From Sphingomonas sp. H160509 (lineage in GTDB: Bacteria; Pseudomonadota; Alphaproteobacteria; Sphingomonadales; Sphingomonadaceae): DNA of 64,000 nt. The DNA is taken from the NCBI RefSeq assembly GCF_024124765.2, contig NZ_JAMXSR020000002.1:2872001-2936000 (forward strand). The letters are read 5' to 3'. Positions 18,061 through 27,328 of this stretch are shown here, piece after piece. Every line of letters starts with the position of its first letter. The first letter of the stretch is position 1. The position numbers and the translations under genes are program-made. Under the pieces are notes generated by a model. The model made no database searches and had not been told where the DNA came from. It saw only the letters and a list, made by a program, of their open reading frames with translations.

Positions 18061-19605
18061 CAGTCGCTCTTGTTCCACGCGGCGATCTGGTTGGTGAGGA
18101 AGGTCTGCGTCGATTTATACGCCGACACGCGGGAGTTCATGCTCGCATATTGCTGGGTCAGCCGCGTCGTCATCTGATCGGCTTGCGCGGTGATCTTGTC
18201 CTGTTCTTTGGCGACATCGCTCTGCGCAGCGGTGTAGCGTGCGGTCGATGCGCCAAGGCCGGCGGTCGTGCTCGTCGCATTCTTTGCCAGCGCGCCTAGG
18301 ACAACGGACAGCCCGGCCGGGTTGCTCGTCGAGGGTGCAAACATCGCTTCGATCCCGGCGGGGTTGGTGCCGATCTGCTTCGCAAGCTGCGCGGTGTCCA
18401 CGCGGAGCGTGCCGTCGCGGTTGGTCGCAACGCCGATCTCGGCAAGCGTAGTCGGCACGCCTGGTGCCGCCCCGGTCGCCAGCGGCTTGAGCGTCAACGC
18501 CTTGAGCGAGCGCAACAGCGATGCCGCGGCGGGATCGGCGCGCAGCACGCCGGTCACCGGGTCGGTCTGTTCGTTGATGATCGCGAGGGATCTGGTTGTA
18601 GGTCTCGACCACGTCGTTGACCGCCTGTGTCAGGCCATCGGTCGGCGGCGTGCTCGACAGCGTGACGGGCGCCTTGGATATTGTGCTCAACTGGAGCTTC
18701 ACGCCGTCGACCAGATCGCTGATCGTGTTGCTCGATCGCTCGACAGGGATGCCATCGACCGTCAGCTGCGCGTTCAGCGCGCTGCTGCTGAGCTGCGTGT
18801 TGCTCGCACCCGAACCGGGAGGTCCGACATCGATCGCGTTCGAATTGGCACCCTTCAGCGTGAAGGCCTGCGCATCGCCCGTCGCACCCTTGACCGAAAG
18901 GAACGCGCCGCCCTTGCCATCCGACACGACCGAGGCGGTGACGCCGCTCTTCGTCGCGTTGATGGACGCGGCGACCGTGTCCATGGTGTCGTTGGCGCCG
19001 ACGGTGATCGTGAAGGCGGTGCGCTTGCTGAAGTCTGGATCCAGGCCTGCCCATATCGCCCCATCCACTCCCGCCTTGACGCTGTTGCCTTTTGCATCGG
19101 TGTAGATTGCAGTGCCGACCGTAAGCGTCAGATTGCCGAATCCCAGCGGCTTGGTGCGATCCATCGCGACCTTCGTCCCGGCAACCTGAGCGGTAGCGAG
19201 GCGGGTTACCGAGATCGTCGACGACAGTGTCGAAACCTTCGCGCCGCTGATCGCCGTGGCGGAAATCGAGCTGATGTCGGAACTGGTCGGCTGCGTTTGC
19301 AGCGTGCCGCCCTTCACCAGGCTATCGAGCGCACTGGAGAAGGTGGTGATCGCGCTTTTCAGCGAACTGATCCCAGAGATCTGCGACGTCAGCGCAGTCG
19401 ATTTCGCCGTCAACGCGGCGGTCTTGGTCGCGAACTGCGCGGTGACCAGTGCGGGAACGAGCGTGCCGGTATCGATGCCCGAACCGGCATTCAACGACGC
19501 CAGCAGCGATTGCGTTGCTGCGTTCACGACGCTTTGCGCATTGGCGGGAGTCGCTGCGGGTGTGGGAGTCGGCGTGGCCGTCGTGCTGGTGGTCGATGTT
19601 ACCAT
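18060..19605 (-). CDS. fliD: Flagellar filament cap protein FliD, one frame break
   Basis: About 514 residues. N-terminal LNAGSGIDTGTLVPALVTAQ is the FliD N-domain; the middle is Ser/Thr/Ala-rich; the C-terminal part has the coiled-coil region ending NQIAAWNKSD. It forms the cap at the filament tip that folds incoming flagellin. The frame is broken at a GGG (18587-18589, one base long); the repaired junction reads VVETYNQILAIINEQ. A TAAA-N15-GCCGTTCT sigma-28-type promoter lies 34 bases upstream. Confidence 0.9.
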
Positions 19606-19638
19606 GGTCGAGTCCCTGCACGTGCGCGCTCATCTGTA

Positions 19639-19665
19639 AGAACGGCTGCGCGGCGCGAATGTTTA
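19639..19665 (-). promoter_or_regulatory. Candidate sigma-28 (FliA) promoter of fliD-fliS
   Basis: Minus strand: TAAA (19665-19662), 15 bases, then GCCGTTCT (19646-19639). It fits the FliA consensus TAAA-N15-GCCGATAA at the -35 and the first half of the -10. It overlaps the flhB stop. A start near 19632 would leave a 5' leader of about 27 bases. The same TAAA-N15-GCCGTT form precedes fliC and flgM. Confidence 0.65.
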
Positions 19666-20805
19666 GGCCTGCTTCATGCCGTTTTCGTCGAACCTCGCAT
19701 CCTTCGGTACGGTGACGAAGGGTTGAACCCCGCCGGCCGTACCGCCCGCCGCCGCGTTCAGCCCGAAGACGAAAGCGAGCACGGTCGCGATCGCGGTGTA
19801 GAGGTCATCGCGGACCTCCTGGCCTTCCTTGCTCGTATAATAGACCGCGCGGGCGAGCGTCGGATATTCGAGGATCGGCACGCGGCCTTCGCCGGCCAGT
19901 TCGCGGATCGCCAGCGCGGTCGCGCCGCGTCCCTTGGCGACAACCACCGGCACCTGGTCCTTGCCGCGATCGTAGCGCAGCGCCACCGCGAAGTGCGTCG
20001 GGTTGGTCAGCACGACATGCGCCTCCGCGACCGATTTCCGCAGGCCGCCGCTCGCCATCGCGCGCATCTTGGCGCGCATCTGGCCCTTCGCCTCACCATT
20101 GCCTTCGGTCGACTTGTGCTCGTCCTTCACCTCCTGCTTGGACATCCGCATCTTGCCCAGGCGGCGGATGATCTGGATCGGCAGGTCGATGCCGGCGATC
20201 GCACACAGCCCGAACGCCATCGCGATCAGGATGCCCTTGAAGATCCCGCCGAGCGTCGATAGCGCCTGGTTGAGATCCGCGGACGAGGCGAGCCCCATTG
20301 TGGAATGCGCGGCGTTCCACAGCATCCAGCCGCCGATCGTGCCGAGCAGGATCACCTTCAGCAACGACTTGCCAAGTTCGATCCAGCCGTTCGCACCGAA
20401 GATGCGCTTGAGCCCCGCCGCCGGATCGACGCGGCTGTATTTGGGGGCGAGCAGGCCGCCGTTGAAGCCGAGCGAGCCGAGCCCCGCCTGGCTCAGGATC
20501 GCGGCGCCGATGCTGACGATGAATAGCGTGATGAGCGATGGCGCGAGCTTGCCGCCGGCTTCCATCAGCGGGCGCCAGGGGGAGAAATCCTCGACGTCAG
20601 CGTGGGTGAACTGGAAGCTGGAACTCATGATCGCCTTGCACGCCGAGATCAGCGTCGGCCCCGCGTAGATCAGCCACGCGACGCCGGCGAGCATGCTCAG
20701 CGCGGTCGCGAAATCGCGCGATTTAAGGATGTCGCCCTTTTCGACCGCATCCTTCTTGCGCTTTGCGGTTGGTGCTTCAGTCTTTTCGCCCGAATCCTCC
20801 GACAT
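19663..20805 (-). CDS. flhB: Flagellar export switch protein FlhB
   Basis: 380 residues from the ATG at 20805. MSEDSGEKTEAPTAKRKKDA is a typical FlhB start, followed by four membrane helices and a cytoplasmic domain with the self-cleavage motif NPTH (VLTNPTHFAVALRY). Cleavage switches export from rod/hook to filament substrates. The start codon overlaps the fliR stop by one base. The last 30 residues after AAGG are an extra tail beyond the usual end. Confidence 0.95.
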   Translation of the reverse strand: MSEDSGEKTEAPTAKRKKDAVEKGDILKSRDFATALSMLAGVAWLIYAGPTLISACKAIMSSSFQFTHADVEDFSPWRPLMEAGGKLAPSLITLFIVSIGAAILSQAGLGSLGFNGGLLAPKYSRVDPAAGLKRIFGANGWIELGKSLLKVILLGTIGGWMLWNAAHSTMGLASSADLNQALSTLGGIFKGILIAMAFGLCAIAGIDLPIQIIRRLGKMRMSKQEVKDEHKSTEGNGEAKGQMRAKMRAMASGGLRKSVAEAHVVLTNPTHFAVALRYDRGKDQVPVVVAKGRGATALAIRELAGEGRVPILEYPTLARAVYYTSKEGQEVRDDLYTAIATVLAFVFGLNAAAGGTAGGVQPFVTVPKDARFDENGMKQA

Positions 20806-21578
20806 CAGCCGAGCACCAGGTTTTCGGTCGCGGCGAGGCCTTCGCGGACGATTACGAGCATGTAGTCGCCCATCGTCGGGAACGCGATCGCCAGCGTGAC
20901 GACGCCCACCGCGAGGCTGGCGGGGAGCCCGACCGCGAACAGGTTGAGGGAAGGCGCGGCGCGGCTCAGCATGCCGACGACGATGTTGAGGCAGAGCAGC
21001 AGGAAGCCGACCGGGAGCGCAAGCAGCAGGCCGGCGAAGAACGCATAGCCACCGAAGAACGCGATCGCCTTCAACCGCTCGACGCCGATCCACGCGGCGC
21101 CCGGGGGGAGCACGTCATAGCTTTTCACGAGCAGGTCGATCAGGATCAGGTGGCCGTCGACCGACAGGAACAGCAGCGTCAGCATGATCGAGAAGAACTG
21201 GCCGAGGGCAGGGGATGACTTGCCGTTTTGCGGATCGATCGAGGACGCGAAACCGAGCCCCATCGCGCCGCCGATGATCTCGGCGGCGATGACGGGCGCG
21301 GCGAACGCGATCTGGAGCACGAAGCCGAGTGCGAGCCCGACGAGCGCTTCGGCGGCGGCGGAGAGGATCGTGGAGACCGCAAAGATGTTCTGCGGCGGGA
21401 CGATCGGGTGGGCGGCAAGCACGAGGAACCCGATCGCGCCCGACAGCGTGACTCGTACGGTCAGGGGGACCGACACGGACCCGAACACCGGCGCGGCGAT
21501 GAACGTCGCACCGATGCGGATCATTACGAACACGAGCGCCCAAAGCTGGGGCTCGATCGAGAGGCCGAAGCCTAGCAT
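20805..21578 (-). CDS. fliR: Flagellar export gate protein FliR
   Basis: 257 residues with six hydrophobic stretches. Typical segments are LWALVFVMIRIGATFIAAPVFG near the start, a central GGAMGLGFASSIDPQNG and SVDGHLILIDLLVKSY. Part of the FliPQR gate of the type III export apparatus. Start at 21578 (MLGFGLSIEPQ). The promoter side holds a 105-bp inverted-repeat element that separates it from fliQ, so it may be partly uncoupled from the upstream genes. Confidence 0.93.
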   Translation of the reverse strand: MLGFGLSIEPQLWALVFVMIRIGATFIAAPVFGSVSVPLTVRVTLSGAIGFLVLAAHPIVPPQNIFAVSTILSAAAEALVGLALGFVLQIAFAAPVIAAEIIGGAMGLGFASSIDPQNGKSSPALGQFFSIMLTLLFLSVDGHLILIDLLVKSYDVLPPGAAWIGVERLKAIAFFGGYAFFAGLLLALPVGFLLLCLNIVVGMLSRAAPSLNLFAVGLPASLAVGVVTLAIAFPTMGDYMLVIVREGLAATENLVLG

Positions 21579-21586
21579 CTCAGTTG

Positions 21587-21691
21587 CCGTTCGTGCCGAG
21601 TAGGGACCGAGCGAAGTCGAGGGCCCGTATCGAGGTACCTGTCCCTCGATCCGCCTTCTCGACGAGCTCAAAGTCTACTCGGGACGAACGG
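21587..21691. repeat. REP-like inverted repeat between fliR and fliQ
   Basis: The ends CCGTTCGTGCCGAGTAG and CTACTCGGGACGAACGG are inverted copies, with a partly paired middle (GTATCGAGGTACC, CCCTCGAT). The same terminal sequence occurs in the element at 48859-49007, so this is a dispersed repeat family. Confidence 0.8.
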
Positions 21692-21701
21692 AAATTGTGG
21701 C

Positions 21702-21971
21702 TCACTTAACCAGATCCGGAATACGCTCGAAGATCCCGATCGTGAAATCGCTCAGCAGCCCCAGGATCAGGCTCCCGAAGATCAGGATCGACAGCGCAAC
21801 CACGACCAGCTTGGGCACGAACGACAATGTCTGCTCGTTGATCGACGTCGCCGCCTGGATCATCCCCAGGATCAGCCCCGCCAGCAGCGCCGGGATCAGG
21901 ATCGGCGCGCTGGCGAGCGCCAGCACCCACATCGTCTGGTTCGCGACGGTCAGGAAATATTGCGCGTCCAT
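21702..21971 (-). CDS. fliQ: Flagellar export gate protein FliQ
   Basis: 89 residues, the normal length, with two membrane helices (WVLALASAPILIPALLAGLI and LVVVALSILIFGSLILGLL) around the conserved polar loop QAATSINEQTLSFVPK. Component of the FliPQR export gate in the inner membrane. Starts four bases after the fliP stop on the minus strand. Confidence 0.95.
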   Translation of the reverse strand: MDAQYFLTVANQTMWVLALASAPILIPALLAGLILGMIQAATSINEQTLSFVPKLVVVALSILIFGSLILGLLSDFTIGIFERIPDLVK

Positions 21972-21975
21972 GCTC

Positions 21976-22924
21976 TCAGGTCGCGAACGAGTTGGCGAGG
22001 CTGCCCATCGTCAGCGCCCAGCCGTCGACCAGCACGAACAGGAGGAGCTTGAACGGCATCGAGATGATCGTCGGGCTCAGCATCGCCATGCCGAGCGACA
22101 TCAGCACGGTCGCGACGACGAGATCGATGACGATGAAGGGCAGGAAGATTAGGAAGCCGATCTGGAACGCGGTCTTCAGCTCGGACGTGACGAACGCGGG
22201 GAGTAGCACCGAGAAGGGAATGTCGGTCGGCGTCGCGTAAGGGGCCGGATTTCGCGATCTGCGCAAACATAGTGACGTCCTTAATCCGCGTCTGCTTGAC
22301 CATGAACGCGTGCAGCGGGACGCCCGCCGTCGTGATCATCTGCGTGCCTGCCAGCTGCCCGGCGGCATAGGGCTGGATCGCGGTCGTGTTGATCTGGCTG
22401 ATCGTCGGCGCCATGATGAAGAAACTGAGGAACAGAGACAGCCCGAGCAGCACCTGGTTCGGCGGTGTCTGCTGAAGCCCGAGCGCCTGGCGCAGGATCG
22501 CGAGCACGATGATGATCCGCGTGAAGCTGGTCATCATCAGCAGGATCCCCGGCAGGACCGTGAGCAGCCCCATGATGATGAGGACTTGCAGCGACAGCGA
22601 CAGCGAGCCGCTCTGGCCGGTATTGCCCCCAGCCTGGCCGCCAAGCTGGCCAAGCGCGCGATCGACCGCGTCGCCGACGGCGGGGTTGGTCGGGGCGGGG
22701 ACGCCTTGCGCAAAGGCGGGCATCGCGAGGAAGAGGGCGAGCAGGACGGCGAGGCCTATCCACAGCCATGCGTTTGCGCGCGGGCGCGGCGCAAAATTAT
22801 GCAGCGCACCGGTCGTGGCTCCTGGATTCCCGCGTACGCGGGAAAACGGTTTGGCGGTCGATGCGGCGAACAGGGCGGGGCCCGAGCCTTTCCGCGTAAC
22901 CGTCGGACGAGCGACCGCGCTCAT
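21976..22924 (-). CDS. fliP: Flagellar export gate protein FliP, one frame break and REP-derived N-terminus
   Basis: About 315 residues repaired. Residues 1-50 are unusual and include FSRVRGNPG, translated from a palindromic repeat. A signal-peptide-like helix follows ([20 protein letters not shown]), then the FliP core: [40 protein letters not shown], and C-terminal [25 protein letters not shown] at 22251-22254 is one base too long and splits the gene before [16 protein letters not shown]. Start ATG at 22924 overlaps the fliO stop (ATGA). Export gate, inner membrane. Confidence 0.9.
22827..22844. repeat. Palindromic repeat core inside the fliP 5' end
   Basis: TTCCCGCGTACGCGGGAA is a perfect 18-bp palindrome embedded in the frame and translated in FliP as part of FSRVRGNPG. 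Sequences of this kind (GGATTCCCGCG...CGCGGGAA) are common intergenic repeats in proteobacteria. Confidence 0.7.
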
Positions 22925-23175
22925 GCGTCGACCTTGTCGATCAGGTGCACGCCGCCGCGACCGACCGAGACGAGCAGCCGGCGGCCCTCGAAATCGATCA
23001 CCGCGAGGCGCAGGCCCGGCGAGATCATCATCGTTTCCTTGACGCCGATCAACCGCGTCGACGGCTTGCCCGGGATCCGGCTCTCGAACTTTCGCCACAG
23101 ATACAGGCACCCGAACATCAGCCCGCACACCAGCGGGAGCAGGATGACGAGCTTGAGGATATAGGTCCAGAGCAT
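22921..23175 (-). CDS. fliO: Flagellar biosynthesis protein FliO
   Basis: 84 residues. One N-terminal membrane helix (YILKLVILLPLVCGLMFGCL) followed by a short cytoplasmic domain with the FliO pattern RLIGVKETMMISPGLRLAVIDF and RRLLVSVGRGGVHLI. Helps assemble FliP. Overlaps fliP (ATGA) and lies six bases after fliN, which fits the fliL-M-N-O-P-Q order. Confidence 0.85.
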   Translation of the reverse strand: MLWTYILKLVILLPLVCGLMFGCLYLWRKFESRIPGKPSTRLIGVKETMMISPGLRLAVIDFEGRRLLVSVGRGGVHLIDKVDA

Positions 23176-23181
23176 CGTGGT

Positions 23182-23472
23182 TCAGCCGCGCTTGTCTGGA
23201 GACACGAGCTCGGTCATCCGCACGCCGAAGCGCTCGCCGACCGTCACGACTTCGCCGCGCCCGATCAGCGTGCCGTTGACGAATACATCAAGCAGCTCGT
23301 TCGCTTGGCGATCGAGTTCGATCACGCTGGCTTCGCCGAGCGCGAGCAGTTCGCGCAAGGTCAGGCTGGTCGATCCGATCTCGACGGTCAACTTGACATC
23401 AACATCCTGGAGCAGCCGGAAATTGGCGGCAACGGCAGCATCTACGGGGAAGCCTCCGGTCATGTCGTTCAT
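23182..23472 (-). CDS. fliN: Flagellar motor switch protein FliN
   Basis: 96 residues. The SpoA (surface presentation) domain is clear: LLQDVDVKLTVEIGSTSLTLRELLAL, then VIELDRQANELLDVFVNGTLIGRGEVV and ERFGVRMTEL. Forms the lower C-ring with FliM. The start at 23472 overlaps the fliM stop (ATGA). Confidence 0.95.
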   Translation of the reverse strand: MNDMTGGFPVDAAVAANFRLLQDVDVKLTVEIGSTSLTLRELLALGEASVIELDRQANELLDVFVNGTLIGRGEVVTVGERFGVRMTELVSPDKRG

Positions 23473-24431
23473 GCTGCAAATCCTTCGTCGAAACTGGTAA
23501 TCGAGGTGAGCTGGATGGCGGCGAAGCCGTTCGATGTGCCGACCGTGCCGCAGCCGAGGCGGTTGTTGCCGACCATCACCGGCACGTCGCCCGAGATGGT
23601 GATCGGGATCACGTCGCCGGGCTTCAGGTCCATCAGCATCGTCAGCTTGACGACCGGCTCGGCGAGCACCGAGCGGATCGGGAAGCGCACATTCATCGCC
23701 GCGCGAGTCAGTTCGGTGCGCCAGGCCGGATCGGGCTCGGCCGACTTGCCGACGACCTTCGCGGTCAGCGATGGCGCATGCGGCTTCAGCGCGGAGACGG
23801 GATAGACGAGGTCCAGGAACACGGGCTTGGCGGCGCCCGCGGCGACGCCGAAGCGCGTGACGATCATCGCGTCCTCGCCGTCGAGATCGGCGATCATCGC
23901 TGGGTTCACCTCGACGCGCGTCGGCAGGAAATCGAACCGCGCCATCGGCTCCCACGCGGTCTTCAGCGGCGCGGCGATCATCTGGCCGATCCGTGCGACC
24001 ATCGCCTCGGCGGCGGGCGAGAACTCGGTCGGCAGCACGTGCGGCGCTGCTCCGGTACCGCCGAAGAACATGTCGAGCATCTCGAGCACGAACTTGCCGT
24101 CCATGATACACAGCGCCTGCGCCATCCCCGGCGTCATGATCAGCGGCAGCCACGCGGTCAGCGCATCGCTGCGTTCCGCGCGGTAGTCGGTGAAGCGCTG
24201 GACCACGAGAGGCTCGGCCCAGCAGCGGACCTCCTGGCGCAGCAGCGGCTCGAACACGCCGCGCAAACCCCGCGCGAACCGTGCCGAGAGATGCTGCAAC
24301 GAATGCAGGTCGCCGAACGGATTGAGCTTGGCCCCGCCAAGCACGCCCTGATGCAGCACGCCGTCCTTGGGCGCGCTGGAGCGATCCCGATCGCGTCGCT
24401 CGCGTGTCTTTGCTGAGGCCTCGTTAACCAT
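23469..24431 (-). CDS. fliM: Flagellar motor switch protein FliM
   Basis: 320 residues. The middle domain (LSARFARGLRGVFEPLL...) and the C-terminal SpoA domain (VKLTMLMDLKPGDVIPITISGDV) are present. The N-terminal CheY-binding LSQ-EIDALL motif of enteric FliM is not obvious; the start is instead a charged segment (MVNEASAKTRERRDRDR), as in lateral-type systems. Part of the C-ring. Lies three bases after the fliL stop. Confidence 0.9.
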   Translation of the reverse strand: MVNEASAKTRERRDRDRSSAPKDGVLHQGVLGGAKLNPFGDLHSLQHLSARFARGLRGVFEPLLRQEVRCWAEPLVVQRFTDYRAERSDALTAWLPLIMTPGMAQALCIMDGKFVLEMLDMFFGGTGAAPHVLPTEFSPAAEAMVARIGQMIAAPLKTAWEPMARFDFLPTRVEVNPAMIADLDGEDAMIVTRFGVAAGAAKPVFLDLVYPVSALKPHAPSLTAKVVGKSAEPDPAWRTELTRAAMNVRFPIRSVLAEPVVKLTMLMDLKPGDVIPITISGDVPVMVGNNRLGCGTVGTSNGFAAIQLTSITSFDEGFAA

Positions 24432-24434
24432 GCC

Positions 24435-25058
24435 TCACTGAACAACGAAACTGGTAAAGTAAACGTTACCGATGCCGCCGAATCCTTCCTTCTGCTTCAG
24501 CGTATCGTTGATCGATTTGGCGAGGCGGACCTGCAATTGGCGCTTGCCGTCGCTGCTCATCACCTGCTCCTCGGTGGTGTCGCCGAGCGTCATCAGGATG
24601 GCCGAACGGACCGCGATATCGTTGGTTTTCAGGTTGGTGATGACGGTGTCGTCATACGGTGTCGACACCGCGATCCCGACCTGGACGAAGTGCATCGAAT
24701 CCTGGAGATTCGACATGAAATCTTTCTCCATCGGGAAGTAGGTCGAGGCGTATTTGTCGCCGCCCTGCCCTTCCGGGGTCTTTATGCCGTGGTTTTCGGG
24801 CGCTGCGTCCTCGCCACCATGACCGCCGCCTCCGCCGCCCTCGGGAGCATGCTTCTGCTCGCTCTTGGGGAGGAGTTTGGGCTTGCCGTCGTCGACCTCG
24901 GCGTGGCCGCCACCGAACAGTCCGGCGCTGCTGGCATAGACGCCCGCACCGATGCCGCCGCCGACGAGCACCAGCAGCGCGACGCCGCCGATCAGCATCG
25001 TCTTCATCTTGCCCTTTTTCTTCGGGGCCGTGTCCGCAGTATCTTTCTTGTCGCTCAT
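24435..25058 (-). CDS. fliL: Flagellar basal body-associated protein FliL
   Basis: 207 residues. Lys-rich cytoplasmic start, one membrane helix (MLIGGVALLVLVGGGIGAGV), a Gly/His-rich linker (GGGGGGHGGED), then the periplasmic FliL domain (YFPMEKDFMSNL, VQVGIAVSTPYDD, ...VYFTSFVVQ). Sits around the stator and supports torque. The His/Gly linker is longer than usual. Confidence 0.92.
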   Translation of the reverse strand: MSDKKDTADTAPKKKGKMKTMLIGGVALLVLVGGGIGAGVYASSAGLFGGGHAEVDDGKPKLLPKSEQKHAPEGGGGGGHGGEDAAPENHGIKTPEGQGGDKYASTYFPMEKDFMSNLQDSMHFVQVGIAVSTPYDDTVITNLKTNDIAVRSAILMTLGDTTEEQVMSSDGKRQLQVRLAKSINDTLKQKEGFGGIGNVYFTSFVVQ

Positions 25059-25074
25059 GTCAGGGTCCTTCGGG

Positions 25075-26868
25075 TCAAGCGATTCGGGTGTCTTCGGTGG
25101 GGTCTGCGATCACGGCGGATGCCGCGGTCGCGCGATTCGGGGCGTTCGTGGTTGCCGGTGCGCGCTGCTGGCTGGAACCGGCGTTGCTGCTCGTGTTGCC
25201 ATCGCCGAGCATGGCTTGCCCGAGCTTCAGCCCTCGCGCTTCGGCCAGCTCGGCCAGCCGCGGCTGCGCATCGGCGAGCAAGGTCCGCGTCGCAGCCTGT
25301 TCGGCGTTGAAGTGGACGTGGACGGTGTCGCCATCCTTCCTCATCGACACGTCGATCGCGCCGAGCGCATCGGGGATCAGGCGGATCCGCGTGTCGGTCG
25401 CGTTGGCGGCGTCGCGGAGCATGTCGATGCGTTCGATCATCGCGTGCGGCCAGCGCTCCTGCCGCATGTCCAGCGCGGCATGCTGCGCCGTCGCGGGCGC
25501 GCTCTGCACGAGCGGTGCAGGGGCAGCCGAGCCGAGCAGGGCCTCGAGCGATCCCGTTTTAGCTTCGGTATCGTCCCGCGCCTTGGAGGCCACCTGGATC
25601 GCCGCGCCGAACACCTGAGCCGCCGACGCGACCGTGCCGGGTTGCGGCTGAACCGCACCGGGCTGCGCCACCGCAAGCGCGACCGGCGCCGTCGCCTCGG
25701 TCGCGGTCCAGCGCGGCGTGCCCACCACGGGGGGTGTCATCAAGGGCGCATCGGTGGGTAAAGCATCCGCCGACATCGAACGGCGATCCGCCATTGCATC
25801 AGGTCCAACCCGCGTCGGCATCGCGAACGGCGCTGGAAAACCTGCCTGGAGACGCGATTCCCATGCCGCCTCCACCGTTCCCGCACCGGCAATCGGCGAC
25901 GGCGTGATGGCGGGAGGTTGCACCGTGCCGAGCGGAAGCTCGACGACCTGGCTCCTATTAGTAGCGGTCTGCGCGGTCCGGATCATCAAGTTCGCACCCC
26001 CCTCGCCTGCCCGCGTCTGACGCGCCGGGCTTACGATCGGCTGGGACAGCGCAGTATCGCCAGGCGTCGTGGCATTCAGAGGCAATGAGCCAGATTGCGC
26101 CGGATCGGAGCGCCGCACGACGCGAACCGACTCGCCTGCGGGGACGCCATCCGGGGGCGCGGAGCCGTTCTTCGCATCGACCCCCGCCTGCAGGTTCGCG
26201 ACCGGACTCCGCGCGGCTTCGGTCTGCACGACGACCGCGTCATGGCGATCGGATCGTGACGGCAACGGCGTAGCGGACGGAGCGACCTCCGCGTTCGCCG
26301 TGTCGGCAATCGCAGGAGCAACGAGCAGGATCGCCGTAACACCGTCTTTCCGCAATGCCGCGATCGCAGGCATCGGGACGGGGCCCGGCGGCTCGACGGA
26401 CGCGGTATCCTCAGCGTCATCCGCTTCGACATCCTGGTCGATACCGGATGAACGGGGAGGACGTGCGCTCAGTGCCGGCCGCCCGACGGTGAGAGCTGGA
26501 CGTACGGGAGCCGGCATGGCGACCGTCGCGGGTAGAAGCGCGGCGTCCGGTATCACCGGTGACGCGTCCGGCTTGGCGGCCACGGGTTGGGGCGTGATCG
26601 CGGCCTGCCACGAGACCGCGCCGACGCCGGCAAGAGTCGCGATCGGCAATCCGTTGCCGGTCGCGGTCCAGTCCTGCCGGGTGGAGGACCGCGATTGGAG
26701 ATCGGGCGGCACGTCCCCGGTCGTCGCAGAGGGGGGCGTATCGTCGCTGGCCTGCGCAAAGGACTCCGCGAAACTGCCCGCTCCACCGCCTGCGACACTG
26801 CCTGCCTGCGGCGTCGTGGTCGCTCGCAGGGTGGGGGACGTCGGAGGAAGGGTCGCGGTCTGAATCAT
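25075..26868 (-). CDS. fliK: Flagellar hook-length control protein FliK
   Basis: 597 residues. Most of the protein is a long Pro/Ala/Thr-rich, low-complexity ruler region. The C-terminal FliK domain is recognisable: ...IERIDMLRDA, TRIRLIPDALGAIDVSMRKD, VHVHFNAEQAATRTLLADAQ and LAEARGLKLGQ. Measures hook length and triggers the FlhB switch. The start is uncertain: ATG at 26868 (MIQTATLPP) or GTG at 26901, which directly follows the fliJ stop. Confidence 0.85.
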   Translation of the reverse strand: MIQTATLPPTSPTLRATTTPQAGSVAGGGAGSFAESFAQASDDTPPSATTGDVPPDLQSRSSTRQDWTATGNGLPIATLAGVGAVSWQAAITPQPVAAKPDASPVIPDAALLPATVAMPAPVRPALTVGRPALSARPPRSSGIDQDVEADDAEDTASVEPPGPVPMPAIAALRKDGVTAILLVAPAIADTANAEVAPSATPLPSRSDRHDAVVVQTEAARSPVANLQAGVDAKNGSAPPDGVPAGESVRVVRRSDPAQSGSLPLNATTPGDTALSQPIVSPARQTRAGEGGANLMIRTAQTATNRSQVVELPLGTVQPPAITPSPIAGAGTVEAAWESRLQAGFPAPFAMPTRVGPDAMADRRSMSADALPTDAPLMTPPVVGTPRWTATEATAPVALAVAQPGAVQPQPGTVASAAQVFGAAIQVASKARDDTEAKTGSLEALLGSAAPAPLVQSAPATAQHAALDMRQERWPHAMIERIDMLRDAANATDTRIRLIPDALGAIDVSMRKDGDTVHVHFNAEQAATRTLLADAQPRLAELAEARGLKLGQAMLGDGNTSSNAGSSQQRAPATTNAPNRATAASAVIADPTEDTRIA

Positions 26869-26901
26869 TCGGGCACTCGAGTTCGGGCGTGTGCCCGTCA
26901 C

Positions 26902-27327
26902 TCAGCAAGGATCGTGCCGAACCTTCCGGAACGCCGGCGCATCTTCCATTTCGCGGATCGCCTTCAGCACCGCATCGGCGTCTGCGCGGGCGAGCAGCTT
27001 TTCCACCGAGCTCTGATCGCGCTTGGCGGCGCGAGTCGCTTCGGTCGCGCGTTCGACATGGCGCTCGGCAGTGCGGACGCGTTCGACCGCGGCGGTGGCG
27101 GATTGATGCAGGCGCTCGCGGTAATGCGCCGACGCCCCCAGCGACACCGCGGCGAGCGTCTCGTGGACCGGCGCGACCGCCTCGGCGAGCAGCGCGATAC
27201 GGCCGGACAGCGTCTGTTCGTTGGCGAACTTGTCGTGCGCGCGCGCTTCCTCGGCGCGGGTCAGCCCGAGCTGGAGCGTGCGGACGCGGTGGATGCGCGC
27301 CAGCGTCTTGCCGCGGGCATCCGCCAC
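26902..27327 (-). CDS. fliJ: Flagellar export chaperone FliJ-like protein
   Basis: 141 residues, almost entirely helical and charged (RTAERHVERATEATRAAKRD, ...VLKAIREMED), as expected for the coiled-coil FliJ. Identification rests on length, composition and position directly after fliI. FliJ binds FlhA and FliI and helps open the export gate. Confidence 0.8.
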   Translation of the reverse strand: MADARGKTLARIHRVRTLQLGLTRAEEARAHDKFANEQTLSGRIALLAEAVAPVHETLAAVSLGASAHYRERLHQSATAAVERVRTAERHVERATEATRAAKRDQSSVEKLLARADADAVLKAIREMEDAPAFRKVRHDPC

Positions 27328-27328
27328 C

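Noticed and set aside
18268..20262. 664-codon plus-strand frame opposite fliD and flhB
   Set aside because: Antisense shadow of two clear flagellar genes; no recognisable domain.
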